Assembly: GCA_016195915.1 (NCBI GenBank) | Contig: JACPYS010000017.1 | Coordinates: 62,001 to 126,000, forward strand | Length of the DNA: 64,000 nucleotides | Direction: 5' to 3' | Origin: Betaproteobacteria bacterium | GTDB taxonomy: Bacteria > Pseudomonadota > Gammaproteobacteria > Burkholderiales > SG8-39 | Shown: piece after piece, positions 32,978 through 41,038 of the stretch | Layout: every line of letters starts with the position of its first letter | Numbering within the stretch: the stretch's first letter is position 1 | Notes under the pieces: model-generated | What the model saw: only the letters and a program-made list of their open reading frames with translations | Database searches by the model: none | Told to the model about the DNA's origin: nothing | Program-made: the position numbers and the translations under genes

Positions 32978-34122
32978 CGCAGCCCCAGCCCGCGCGCGAT
33001 CATGCCGCGCAGTATCTCGCGAGTTCCGCCGCGAAGGGTGAATGAAGGTGCATGGAGCACCGTCATGCCGAGAAGTTCCCCATACGAAGCTTCCTTGCCG
33101 AGCGTCGGCTCCACCGGCAGCAGCCTGCGGAACACTTCCGGGACCTCGCGTTCGAACGAGGTGCCGAGGTCCTTCACCAGCGCTGCCTCGAGCGCCGGGT
33201 TGGCGCCGCGATCGAGCGCGCCGGCGATCGAACTCGACATCCTGCGCAGCGTTGCGAGGTGCGCGCACAGCCGGCCGATTTCGGTCGCTGCACACTCGTC
33301 CGGATCTCCGCCGACCTTGCTGATCGACTCGAGCAGCAACTGGAACGTGCTCATGAAGCGGTCGGGACCCGAGCGCTCGAACGCGAGTTCGCGCGTGACC
33401 ATCCCCCAGCCGCCGCCGACTTCGCCTACGACCATGTCGTCCTCGACGAAACAGTTGTCGAACACGACCTCGTTGAAGTCGTGTCCGCCGTACAGGTTGT
33501 AGATTGGCCGCACGCCGATGCCGGGGCGCGACATGTCGACGATGAACTGGGTCAGACCGGCGTGGCGGTTCGCATCCTTCGCTTCGGTGCGTGCCAGCGC
33601 GATCAGGTAATGCGCGTGGTGCGCGAAGCTCGTCCATACCTTGGTGCCGGTGATCGACCACCCACCTTCGGCGCGCACCGCCTTCGTGCGAACCGCCGCA
33701 AGATCTGAGCCGGAATCGGGCTCACTCATGCCGATCGAGAAGTAACACTCGCCGGCGGCGATGCGCGGCAGGATCAGTTGCCTTGCGCGTTCGCTGCCGT
33801 GCCGCAGGATCTGGTTGCCGCTTTGCCGATCGGCCACCCAGTGCGCACCGACCGGCGCGCCGCCGGCCAGCATTTCCTCGACCACGACGTAGCGCTCGAG
33901 CGCCGAGCGCTCGTGGCCGCCGTAGCACTTCGGCCAGCACATGCCGATGTAGCCGCGCCGGCCGCACTCACGCGAGAACTCGTCGTCGCGCGAGCCCCAG
34001 GAATTGAGCCGCGGGTCGAAGCGACGGGCGGCCACCTGTGCGGCGATGAAGGCACGGACTTCGCGACGCAGCGCGCCGGCGCTCTCGGGCAGGCGGACTG
34101 GATCGAACTTGAATTGGTGCAT
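32974..34122 (-). CDS. Acyl-CoA dehydrogenase (first of a coupled pair)
   Basis: A 382-residue acyl-CoA dehydrogenase with all three domains: an N-terminal helical domain, the middle strand region with YFSIGMSEPDSGSD and KVWTSFAHHAHY, and a C-terminal end TLRGGTREILRGMIARGLGL corresponding to the family GGTxEIxR motif. It oxidises an acyl-CoA at C2-C3 using FAD. It precedes and overlaps the second dehydrogenase by 4 nt. No electron-transfer flavoprotein gene is nearby. Confidence 0.9.
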   Translation of the reverse strand: MHQFKFDPVRLPESAGALRREVRAFIAAQVAARRFDPRLNSWGSRDDEFSRECGRRGYIGMCWPKCYGGHERSALERYVVVEEMLAGGAPVGAHWVADRQSGNQILRHGSERARQLILPRIAAGECYFSIGMSEPDSGSDLAAVRTKAVRAEGGWSITGTKVWTSFAHHAHYLIALARTEAKDANRHAGLTQFIVDMSRPGIGVRPIYNLYGGHDFNEVVFDNCFVEDDMVVGEVGGGWGMVTRELAFERSGPDRFMSTFQLLLESISKVGGDPDECAATEIGRLCAHLATLRRMSSSIAGALDRGANPALEAALVKDLGTSFEREVPEVFRRLLPVEPTLGKEASYGELLGMTVLHAPSFTLRGGTREILRGMIARGLGLR

Positions 34123-34220
34123 GGTCGCGGCATTCTCCGGTGGGTCGAATGGGCAAGTATCTTAGCCCGGGGCGCGACGAAGCGACAGATTGCAGGGCTG
34201 ACCGGAATGTCGTCCGCGCG

Positions 34221-34249
34221 TTGAGCACCATCAAGCCAAGACGTAGAAT
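34221..34249 (+). promoter_or_regulatory. Candidate sigma-70 promoter of the MNT/HEPN pair
   Basis: TTGAGC at 34221-34226 and TAGAAT at 34244-34249 are separated by 17 nt. The predicted start of transcription falls at about 34256, at the ATG (34255) of the nucleotidyltransferase gene, so the message would be essentially leaderless. Confidence 0.45.
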
Positions 34250-34254
34250 GTCAT

Positions 34255-34665
34255 ATGTTGCGGAACAATTATCGAGCCACGCTCGTAACGTCGCAGCGGC
34301 CGGGCCGCGCGAGCACCAAACTGCCGGCGCATCTCTCGGATGCGGAGCGGGGCGCCCTGGGGACGATCGCTGCGCGTCTCGAACCTATCGACGCGCGCAT
34401 CGAGACGCTGATTCTGTTCGGCAGCCGGGCCCGGGGGGAGTCGCGGTGGAATTCGGACCTCGACCTGGCAGTGCGAGTACGCGGCCAACGCGACGCCGCG
34501 CTCGAGCGGCGGATCATTGCAGCGATGGCGGAGGTGGAGTGGTCGGCGCCGCTCGACGGTGCGCTGCGGATCAGCCCGCTTGTTTTCTTCCAGGGTGAGC
34601 GCCACTCGGCGATCCACGAAGTGATCGCCGAAGAAGGCGTGACGGTATGGCAGACGCCCGCCTAG
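34255..34665 (+). CDS. MNT-type nucleotidyltransferase antitoxin (MntA-like)
   Basis: A 136-residue minimal nucleotidyltransferase. The active-site pattern GSRARGESRWNSDLD is an exact GS-x10-DxD motif, so the metal-binding aspartates are intact. In HEPN/MNT modules this protein neutralises the HEPN ribonuclease, in characterised cases by adenylylating it. The next gene starts 19 nt before this stop, typical of such pairs. The N-terminal ~25 residues before the fold are basic and may be an overextended start. Confidence 0.85.
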   Translation: MLRNNYRATLVTSQRPGRASTKLPAHLSDAERGALGTIAARLEPIDARIETLILFGSRARGESRWNSDLDLAVRVRGQRDAALERRIIAAMAEVEWSAPLDGALRISPLVFFQGERHSAIHEVIAEEGVTVWQTPA

Positions 34666-35156
34666 AACTTGCCGGCTGGGAACTGTCCGCAGCGGCGGAC
34701 GAGCTGAGGAGTTTTGCTGCCAATGTCGAAGCGGAAGTTCCGCGCAAAGCGCTCGGCAGCCTGTACTACGCGGCGTTTCATCTGGTGCAGGCGATGCTGG
34801 TCTCGCGCGGCGTCTCCGCGCATACGCACAACGGCGTCCAGATCGCGTTCTCGCTGCATTTCGTCAAACCCGGGACCGTGTCGAAAGCCTCCGCAAAACT
34901 GCTCTCGGAACTGCAGGCGGTGTGCGAGCGCGCCGACTACCAGGTGGATCTGGCCTACGACGCAAGCGATGTTCAGCGTCATCTTGCGATCGCCACGCCC
35001 CTCATCGAGGAGTTGACGCGGCTCGCGGAGGCGACACCGGGCCTCGGTACGCAGCCGCTGCGCAAGGCGTGGTCGGGGGTCCTATCGTTGCGGCGCGGTA
35101 CCGGCGCGCGCGCAGGAGGGGGCACACGGCGCGGCAAGACGAAGAGAGTTCGCTGA
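34647..35156 (+). CDS. HEPN-domain toxin (HepT-like RNase)
   Basis: A 169-residue helical protein with a HEPN core: YYAAFHLVQAMLVSRGVSAHTHNGV contains RGVSAH, an RX4H motif matching the HEPN ribonuclease signature. It has a highly basic C-terminal tail (RRGTGARAGGGTRRGKTKRVR region) not seen in short HepT proteins. It overlaps the MNT gene by 19 nt. Together they form an apparently intact HEPN/MNT toxin-antitoxin module. Confidence 0.82.
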   Translation: MADARLELAGWELSAAADELRSFAANVEAEVPRKALGSLYYAAFHLVQAMLVSRGVSAHTHNGVQIAFSLHFVKPGTVSKASAKLLSELQAVCERADYQVDLAYDASDVQRHLAIATPLIEELTRLAEATPGLGTQPLRKAWSGVLSLRRGTGARAGGGTRRGKTKRVR

Positions 35157-35239
35157 CGGCTACGGAAGAACGGGTGAACCATGTTATCTGGTGAATTTGC
35201 TGATCAATTCAGGTCAGAGGGCAAAAAAGGCGACCGAGC

Positions 35240-35245
35240 TATAAT
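35240..35245 (+). promoter_or_regulatory. Perfect -10 box (TATAAT) ahead of the small antitoxin gene
   Basis: TATAAT at 35240-35245 is 27 nt before the ATG at 35272, with GGAG as ribosome site between them. No good -35 hexamer is visible at 16-18 nt upstream. Local base composition is more AT-rich than surrounding genes, consistent with an acquired TA locus. Confidence 0.4.
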
Positions 35246-35271
35246 TTCGGGCACACCCCCTGGAGATAAAC

Positions 35272-35475
35272 ATGAACATGCCGGGAATTGAATTTTTGAT
35301 CGATCGCAAGGGTCGCAAAAAGGCAGTGTTAATCAATCTCAGGAAGCATAAGTTGCTGTGGGAAGACCTTTTCGACACCTATGTCGCCCACCAAAGGCGC
35401 AATGAACCCCGCGAATCCTTGGCTCAAGTAAAACGGATGGTCGAAGCAAAAGCCAAGCGAAAGACGGATGGCTGA
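35272..35475 (+). CDS. Type II antitoxin-like protein
   Basis: A 67-residue protein (MNMPGIEFLIDRKGRKKAV start, charged helical C-terminus) resembling small antitoxins encoded before RelE/ParE-family toxins. GGAG lies 6 nt before the ATG. The downstream toxin frame begins 8 nt before its stop, the normal overlap for such operons. Because the toxin is truncated, this may be a solitary antitoxin. Codon use is less GC-biased than that of neighbours. Confidence 0.65.
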   Translation: MNMPGIEFLIDRKGRKKAVLINLRKHKLLWEDLFDTYVAHQRRNEPRESLAQVKRMVEAKAKRKTDG

Positions 35476-35543
35476 TTACTCTGTTGAAATTGCCCGTTCC
35501 GCGAGAAAAGAAATTGAAGCGCTTGATCCGCCAGTGGCAAGCC
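35468..35543 (+). pseudogene. RelE/ParE-type toxin fragment, truncated after about 25 residues
   Basis: Starts with ATG overlapping the antitoxin stop. The first residues (MADYSVEIARSARKEIEALD, then PPVA) match the N-terminus of RelE-family toxins, in which a ~90-residue domain should follow. Instead the frame runs into sequence bordering the convergent amidase gene and ends at 35662 with unrelated residues. The catalytic C-terminal part is missing, so the toxin is dead. The breakpoint is near 35540. Confidence 0.7.
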
Positions 35544-35601
35544 TCAAACATTGCGCTGCGCCACACCCGCTGCACGGGGTGGTGAGCTTCCACGTTGGGT
35601 C

Positions 35602-36882
35602 TCAGCCGAGCACTTGCCTGACCCATTCGGCCCATCGCAGGGTGCGCGTGTCACCCATGTAGGGGCCGACGATCTGGATTCCGACCGGCAGTCCGGCAGG
35701 GCTGGTGAACAGCGGCAGCGTGACACAGGGGACGCCGAGGAAAGTCCAGGTGCGGTTGAACACTGAGTTGCCGGTGTTCGCAAGTCCCTGCGGCGCCTCG
35801 CCGGGCGCACTCGGCGTGAGGAGGAAATCGCAGCTTGCAAATACCTCTCGTATGCGGGCGCGGTAGCACATGCCATTGAGCATCGCCTCCTCGTAGCGCG
35901 CACGGGGAATGGTCCATCCCTTCTCAATGTGCCCGATGATCGAAGCGCTGAGCAGTTCGCGCTTGTTGGCATATTCCCATTCAAGTGCCCGCGCGCACTC
36001 GTGGTGCATGATCACCTCGTGGTCGTCGTAAATCCCGGCGAGTTCGGGACCGTAGTCGAAGTCCGTCAACTGGGCGCCGGCGCGCTCGAGCGAATTCGCA
36101 GCCCGCTCGATGAGGCTGCGGGTGACTTCGTGCGCCTCGTTCCATCTGGGCGTCCGGCACAATCCGACGCGCGGGGCGCGTGGCGGCTTCGATTCGAGAT
36201 CGGGCAGCGCCACGCCGGCGAGCGCGTGAACCAGCAGCGCGACGTCCTCGACTGCGCGTCCCATCATCCCCACCGTATCCAACGATTCGGCCAGGAACTT
36301 CATCCCCGCGCGATTCACCGTGCCGAAGCTCGGCTTGTAGCCGACGATGCCGCAGAACGAGGCAGGGCGGATGACCGATCCGCCGGTCTGCGTGCCGAGC
36401 GCAAGCGGCACCATGCCGTCGGCCACGGCGGCCGCCGAACCGCTCGAGGAACCGCCGGGCGTATGCCCGAGATTGCGCGGATTGCGCGCGGGACCGGGAT
36501 GCTGGTAGGCGAATTCGGTGGTGGCGGTCTTGCCGAGCACGATGCCGCCTGCGCGTTTAATCAGCGCCACGCAGGCTGCATCGGCCTTCGGCTGGTGTCC
36601 GCGATAAATCGGCGAGTTGTACTCCGTCGGCAGGTCGGCGGTATCGATCACATCCTTCACGCCGACCGGGACACCATGCAGTGGCCCGCGCGCAGGCGAA
36701 CGATCCGAGGCGCGCGCCTGGGCGAGGACCAGGTCCGCGTCGCGTGCCACCCATGCCCGGACATCCGGGTCGCGAGCGGCAATGCGCTCGAGGCAGGCGC
36801 TGGCGAAGGCCTCCGCAGTGAGATGGCCTCTCGCGATCATTCTTGCAGCGCGCGCTGCGCCGAGCTCGTACAACGCAGTCAT
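35602..36882 (-). CDS. Amidase-signature-family hydrolase
   Basis: A 426-residue amidase-signature enzyme. Catalytic Lys76 lies in GVPVGVKDVID, the cis-serine in TPGGSSSGSAAAVA (145-149) and the nucleophile Ser169 in QTGGSVIRPASFCG. It hydrolyses an amide or ester of unknown structure. GatCAB is unlikely because there are no gatB/gatC neighbours and the C-terminus resembles catabolic amidases. It lies 22 nt downstream of the hydroxyacid dehydrogenase on the same strand. Confidence 0.9.
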   Translation of the reverse strand: MTALYELGAARAARMIARGHLTAEAFASACLERIAARDPDVRAWVARDADLVLAQARASDRSPARGPLHGVPVGVKDVIDTADLPTEYNSPIYRGHQPKADAACVALIKRAGGIVLGKTATTEFAYQHPGPARNPRNLGHTPGGSSSGSAAAVADGMVPLALGTQTGGSVIRPASFCGIVGYKPSFGTVNRAGMKFLAESLDTVGMMGRAVEDVALLVHALAGVALPDLESKPPRAPRVGLCRTPRWNEAHEVTRSLIERAANSLERAGAQLTDFDYGPELAGIYDDHEVIMHHECARALEWEYANKRELLSASIIGHIEKGWTIPRARYEEAMLNGMCYRARIREVFASCDFLLTPSAPGEAPQGLANTGNSVFNRTWTFLGVPCVTLPLFTSPAGLPVGIQIVGPYMGDTRTLRWAEWVRQVLG

Positions 36883-36904
36883 TTTGGTTTCTCGTGGTGC
36901 GCGA

Positions 36905-37915
36905 TCAGCGTGATGCGCGAAGCTCGTTGTTCGCCAGGTGCACCGGCAGTCTACCCTCCCTTACCGCATTCACTGCAGCGACGCAGCCCGCGCCGATCGC
37001 CGCGAACCCCTGATCGCTCCAAGACAACGCGTGGGGCGACGCGATGACGTTCGGAGCGCCGAAGATCGGATCGTCCGGCGCGGGAGGTTCGGACTCGAAC
37101 ACATACAGCCCTGCGCCCGCCAGCCGTCCCGCGCGCAGTGCTTCTGCCAGCGCGAGCTGATCGACGATCGCACCGCGCGCGGTGTTGATCAGGAACGCCG
37201 ACGGTTTCATCTGCCGGAGGCGCGCGCGTGATACCAACTGGTGCGTCTCGGGCAGGTAGGGGCAGTTCACCGCCAGCACATCGCTGTCGCGAAACAGCGT
37301 ATCCATGTCCACCGGCACCACTCCCAGCGCGTAGGCGCGGGATGCGTCTACATAAGGATCATGTGCGATGAAACGCATGCCGAAAGGCTGCATCAGGCGG
37401 AACATCTCGCACGCGATGTTGCCCAGGCCGACCGAGCCGAGTACGCGCCCTTCGAGACCGACGCCCATCGCTCCCGCGCGCTGCGCAAAGCCGGCGGCGC
37501 CGAGCCGCGCGAGCCGGTCTTTTGCCTGCAGGCGCGTGGTCAGTGCGAGGAGCAGGGTGACAATCGCCACCGCCACCGGACGCCGCACCGCATCGGGCGT
37601 GATCGAAACGGGAATGCCCGCGGCGGTGCACGCGGCGAGGTCGATCTTGTCGTAGCCGACACCGAAGCGCGCAACGAGCTTCAGGCGTCCGTCCGCCGGA
37701 ATGCTGTCGGCCGCGAACGTTTCTCCGAGCAGGATGAGGGCGTCGATTCCCGCGAGCTCGGCGGCGGTGATCCGCGGCCCGTTGGAAAGGCGGCGCAGTT
37801 GCACTCCGTGATCCTTCTCGAGCGGTGAGAGATCGAATTCCGGGAACACGGGCTTGCCGTCGAGGCCTGAAAATCGAGCAGCGAGAGCGACGACGAAGCG
37901 TGCGCTCGATTTCAT
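36905..37915 (-). CDS. D-2-hydroxyacid dehydrogenase (NAD-dependent)
   Basis: A 336-residue enzyme with a dinucleotide-binding motif (SVGLGNIACE) and the catalytic Arg (NTARGAIVD), Glu (FESEPPAPDDP) and His (ASPHALSWSD) of the D-isomer 2-hydroxyacid dehydrogenases. The usual Asp before VFE is Tyr here (LYVFES). Substrate could be a 2-hydroxy/2-oxo acid related to phosphoglycerate or glyoxylate. It precedes the amidase on the minus strand and is divergent from a Bug receptor gene 85 nt away. Confidence 0.88.
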   Translation of the reverse strand: MKSSARFVVALAARFSGLDGKPVFPEFDLSPLEKDHGVQLRRLSNGPRITAAELAGIDALILLGETFAADSIPADGRLKLVARFGVGYDKIDLAACTAAGIPVSITPDAVRRPVAVAIVTLLLALTTRLQAKDRLARLGAAGFAQRAGAMGVGLEGRVLGSVGLGNIACEMFRLMQPFGMRFIAHDPYVDASRAYALGVVPVDMDTLFRDSDVLAVNCPYLPETHQLVSRARLRQMKPSAFLINTARGAIVDQLALAEALRAGRLAGAGLYVFESEPPAPDDPIFGAPNVIASPHALSWSDQGFAAIGAGCVAAVNAVREGRLPVHLANNELRASR

Positions 37916-38000
37916 TCTGCGCGCTTGGAACTCGGCTGCATCCTGCTATCTTACAATGGCACGATTGTGCGCTCGGCCATTGACTCCGGGGAGGAGATTC

Positions 38001-38972
38001 ATGAATAGCGTATTGCGCTGGACCTTCCTTGCGCTGAGCGCATTCGCCTGCGCTTTCGCGCAAGCGCAGGGTTACCCGTCGAAGCCGATCCGCGTGATCA
38101 TCCCTTTCCCACCGGGCGGCGGCTCCGATGCCGCGGCGCGCCTGGTGACGAATCACCTCGCCCAGGTTCTCGCGCAGACATTCGTGATCGACGCACGCCC
38201 CGGCGGCAACACCGTAATCGGCACCATGGCGGTCGCCAAGGCGCCGGCCGACGGCTATACGCTCCTGTTCACCGGCGGCTCGACGATGTCGATCCAGCCA
38301 TTCATGTTCGCGGGGAAGCCGCCATTCGACCCATTGGGCGATTTCGCGCCGGTCGGGATGGTGTCGCGCTTCCCGTTCTTTCTCGTCGTGCCCGCATCGT
38401 TGCAGGCGAACTCCCTGCAGGAGCTGATCGCGCTCGCGAAGGCTTCGCCCGGGAAACTTTCCTACGCATCGAACGGCAGCGGCACGATCGGTCATCTGTC
38501 GATGGAGATGATCAGGAAGGAGACCGGCATCGATCTCATCCACGTGCCCTACAAGGGGTTCGCCCCGGCGGTGATCGACCTGCTCCCCGGGCGGGTCACG
38601 ATGTTGCTCGCCGACGTGGCGCCGATCGGACAGCACGTGCGCGCAGGCAACCTCAAGGTGCTGGCGGCGACCTCGGCGAAGCGCTCGAGCTACTGGCCCG
38701 AGGTGCCGACGGTCGCAGAGCAAGGAATCCCGGGATTTGGCGTCGAGGTCTGGTTCGCGCTTTACGCGCCGGCGAAGACCCCGGACGAGATCGTCGCCAG
38801 GCTCAATGCCGAGATGCAGAAATACCTCTCGTCGCCTGAGGCGAAGGACGCCTACGCCAAGATCGGCATGGACAGCGCGGCTTCCAGCGCCGAAGAATTG
38901 CGGGCCAGGATCATCGCCGAGCAGAACGTGTTCTCGAAGGCAGTGAAGGACGCCAACCTCAAGGTGGAGTGA
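38001..38972 (+). CDS. Bug/TctC-family periplasmic solute-binding protein
   Basis: A 323-residue tripartite-tricarboxylate receptor with signal peptide (cleavage around AQAQ), YPSKPIRVIIPFPPGGGSD, GGNTVIG and PVPTVAEQGIPGF-type segments. ATG 38001 has GGGGAGGAG 4-6 nt upstream; the open frame further upstream overlaps the divergent dehydrogenase. No TctA/TctB membrane subunits are encoded nearby, as is common for the expanded Bug family of betaproteobacteria. Ligand probably a carboxylic acid. Confidence 0.92.
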   Translation: MNSVLRWTFLALSAFACAFAQAQGYPSKPIRVIIPFPPGGGSDAAARLVTNHLAQVLAQTFVIDARPGGNTVIGTMAVAKAPADGYTLLFTGGSTMSIQPFMFAGKPPFDPLGDFAPVGMVSRFPFFLVVPASLQANSLQELIALAKASPGKLSYASNGSGTIGHLSMEMIRKETGIDLIHVPYKGFAPAVIDLLPGRVTMLLADVAPIGQHVRAGNLKVLAATSAKRSSYWPEVPTVAEQGIPGFGVEVWFALYAPAKTPDEIVARLNAEMQKYLSSPEAKDAYAKIGMDSAASSAEELRARIIAEQNVFSKAVKDANLKVE

Positions 38973-38984
38973 GGCTGCGGGTTT

Positions 38985-39875
38985 TCACGAACCCGGGACG
39001 ATTCCCGCAGGCAGGCTTTCGATGTGCGCGCAGATCTCGCCGGGACGCGCGAGCCACACCGAATCGCGCTGGGAAACGATGTGCTCGATCACGCGCCGGA
39101 ACTGGCGCAGCCGGTAGGGCTGGCCGAGGATGAAGCTGTGCAGGACTACCGACATCACCAGCGGCCGCGGCACCGACTCCGAGAGCATCTCGTCGAACTG
39201 GTCGATCAGGTTCGCGCAGTAGAGCGAGGAGGGCGTGCGGCGCGTGACGGCTTCGAATGAATCGTTGAGGTCGTGCGCATACGGGATCGACAGAATCCTG
39301 CCGCCGCGCGTGCGGAACCACACCGGCTGGTCATCGAGCGGCCAGTCCATCATGTAGCGATAGCCGGCCTCCTGCAGCAGATCGAGCGAGTCGAGGGTTT
39401 GCGAAATGTAGGGTGCGAGCCATCCGCGCGGCGCCTTTCCCTCGTGCCGGGTGATGGCCTGGGTAGCTTCGGCGATGCACGCGCGCTCCGTGTCGATGTC
39501 CATGTCGACCTGCCGCTCGGCGTTGGTGCGGCCATGGCCGACGATTTCGTCGCCGCGGGCGCTGAAGGCGGCGATCAACTCGGGGCAATAGTCGTAGAGC
39601 TCCGTATTCACGAGCAGTCCGTAGGGAATCGCGTAAGCGTCGGCGAGTTCGAGCAGGCGCCAGGCGCCGACGCGGTTGCCGTAATCGCGCCAGGCGTAGC
39701 TGCGCGTATTCGGTTGCGGGTGCGGCACGGAGTAGTCGTTGCCCAGACCCTCGCCGAACGCAAAATGTTCGACATTGAGGCTGAAGTGGATTGCGAGGCG
39801 CTTGCCTCCGGGCCACGAATAGTCCGGGCGGCGGGTGATGGCGGAATAATCGTAACGCCCGTGGGTTCGGAGCAT
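38985..39875 (-). CDS. Polysaccharide-deacetylase-fold protein (PuuE/allantoinase-like group)
   Basis: A 296-residue NodB-homology-like protein with SLNVEHFAFG, GNRVGAWRLLEL, IVGHGRTNAE and GYRYMMDWPLDDQPVW. These are hallmarks of the PuuE-like subgroup, in which some metal ligands differ from chitin deacetylases. It likely acts on a small amide or ureide rather than a polymer. Convergent with the Bug receptor gene, which may deliver its substrate (inference). Confidence 0.85.
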   Translation of the reverse strand: MLRTHGRYDYSAITRRPDYSWPGGKRLAIHFSLNVEHFAFGEGLGNDYSVPHPQPNTRSYAWRDYGNRVGAWRLLELADAYAIPYGLLVNTELYDYCPELIAAFSARGDEIVGHGRTNAERQVDMDIDTERACIAEATQAITRHEGKAPRGWLAPYISQTLDSLDLLQEAGYRYMMDWPLDDQPVWFRTRGGRILSIPYAHDLNDSFEAVTRRTPSSLYCANLIDQFDEMLSESVPRPLVMSVVLHSFILGQPYRLRQFRRVIEHIVSQRDSVWLARPGEICAHIESLPAGIVPGS

Positions 39876-39991
39876 GGCACGTCCTCAGGGATCGAAGGGA
39901 AAATCGCGCACGTCGGGGCAGCGTTCGATTGCGCGCAGGAACAGGTGGAGTTCGGCGGCGCGACGTTCGCGTGACGCGGGAAGTGTTTCGG

Positions 39992-40387
39992 CTACGACAA
40001 CGCCTTGCCGCTGCGTTCCGCGATCACCCGTGCAAGGGATTCGCCGAAGACCGAGAGCGACAATCCGGCGACCGAGCCGCCCAGAAACAGGAGCCAGGTC
40101 GAGACGCCCGTTTCGCCTGCAACGAAATCGAATCCGACTGCGACCAGCGCCGCGAGGGAAACGAGTCCGATCAGTACCAGGCCCGCACCGAGCGTCCTCA
40201 GCAGCAATGCCCAGCTCTGATGGCTGCCAGGGAATACGATCGCCCCCAGCGCAGTGCAGACGAGGAACAGCGTCCACGCGAGAAACTCCTGCGCGAGCGC
40301 CAGGCCGAAGGGCTTCGCCGCGAGCGCCGTACCGCAGACGAATCCCACCAGTAGAAGCACGCTACCCACCATTCTGAAAATGCTCAT
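39992..40387 (-). CDS. Small inner-membrane protein of unknown function
   Basis: A 131-residue protein with four hydrophobic segments and short loops. ATG 40387 overlaps the leuD stop by 4 nt and has GGGAGG upstream, so it is co-translated with leuD. No recognised domain. Confidence 0.65.
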   Translation of the reverse strand: MSIFRMVGSVLLLVGFVCGTALAAKPFGLALAQEFLAWTLFLVCTALGAIVFPGSHQSWALLLRTLGAGLVLIGLVSLAALVAVGFDFVAGETGVSTWLLFLGGSVAGLSLSVFGESLARVIAERSGKALS

Positions 40388-41031
40388 GACGACCTCCCGC
40401 CGTTGCGAGTTTGTATCATGCTTCCGGCCAGCCAAGGGGTTTCGTTCCGCTGCCGCGACTCATAGGCGGCAATGGCGGCTTCGTGCTTCAAAGTGAGGTC
40501 GATGTCGTCCCAGCCGTTCAACAGGCACTCCTTGCGAAACGCATCGATCTCGAAGACTTCGACGCTGCCGTCGGGCAAGGCGATGGTCTGTGCGGACAGG
40601 TCGATCGTCAATTCCGCGCCGGGCTTCGCTGCGAGCAGGGCCCGGATGCGAGCAGCGCGCTCCGCGGGCAGCGTGACCGGCAGCAGGCCATTCTTGAACG
40701 TGTTCTCGTGGAAGATTTCTCCGAACGAGGGCGCGATCCATGCGCGGAAGCCGGATTCGGCGAGTGCCCAGACTGCGCCTTCGCGCGAGGACCCGCAGCC
40801 GAAATTCTCCGCCGCAACCAGGATGCGCGCGCCGGCGTATTCAGGTCGATTGAGAAAGAATTCCGCGCGCGGTGTGCCGTCGCTTGCGAAACGGACGTCG
40901 CGGAAGAGATAGCTCGCGTATTCGGCCGAGCGCGCATACCGCAGGAACCGAGCCGGAATGATGCGGTCGGTATCGACATTCGCAAGCTCGTAGGGCGCGG
41001 CGACTGCCTTCAATCTGACGAAAGGTTCCAT
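40384..41031 (-). CDS. leuD: LeuD-like small subunit of an isopropylmalate-dehydratase-family hydro-lyase
   Basis: A 215-residue swivel-domain subunit with ANVDTDRIIPARFL and ENFGCGSSREGAVWAL, the LeuD hallmarks. With the LeuC-like protein it forms an aconitase-family dehydratase. leuC is 7 nt upstream. Absence of leuB/leuA and presence of a lyase gene upstream suggest another 2-alkylmalate-type substrate is possible; the symbol reflects sequence similarity. Confidence 0.88.
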   Translation of the reverse strand: MEPFVRLKAVAAPYELANVDTDRIIPARFLRYARSAEYASYLFRDVRFASDGTPRAEFFLNRPEYAGARILVAAENFGCGSSREGAVWALAESGFRAWIAPSFGEIFHENTFKNGLLPVTLPAERAARIRALLAAKPGAELTIDLSAQTIALPDGSVEVFEIDAFRKECLLNGWDDIDLTLKHEAAIAAYESRQRNETPWLAGSMIQTRNGGRSS

Positions 41032-41038
41032 GCCGGCC

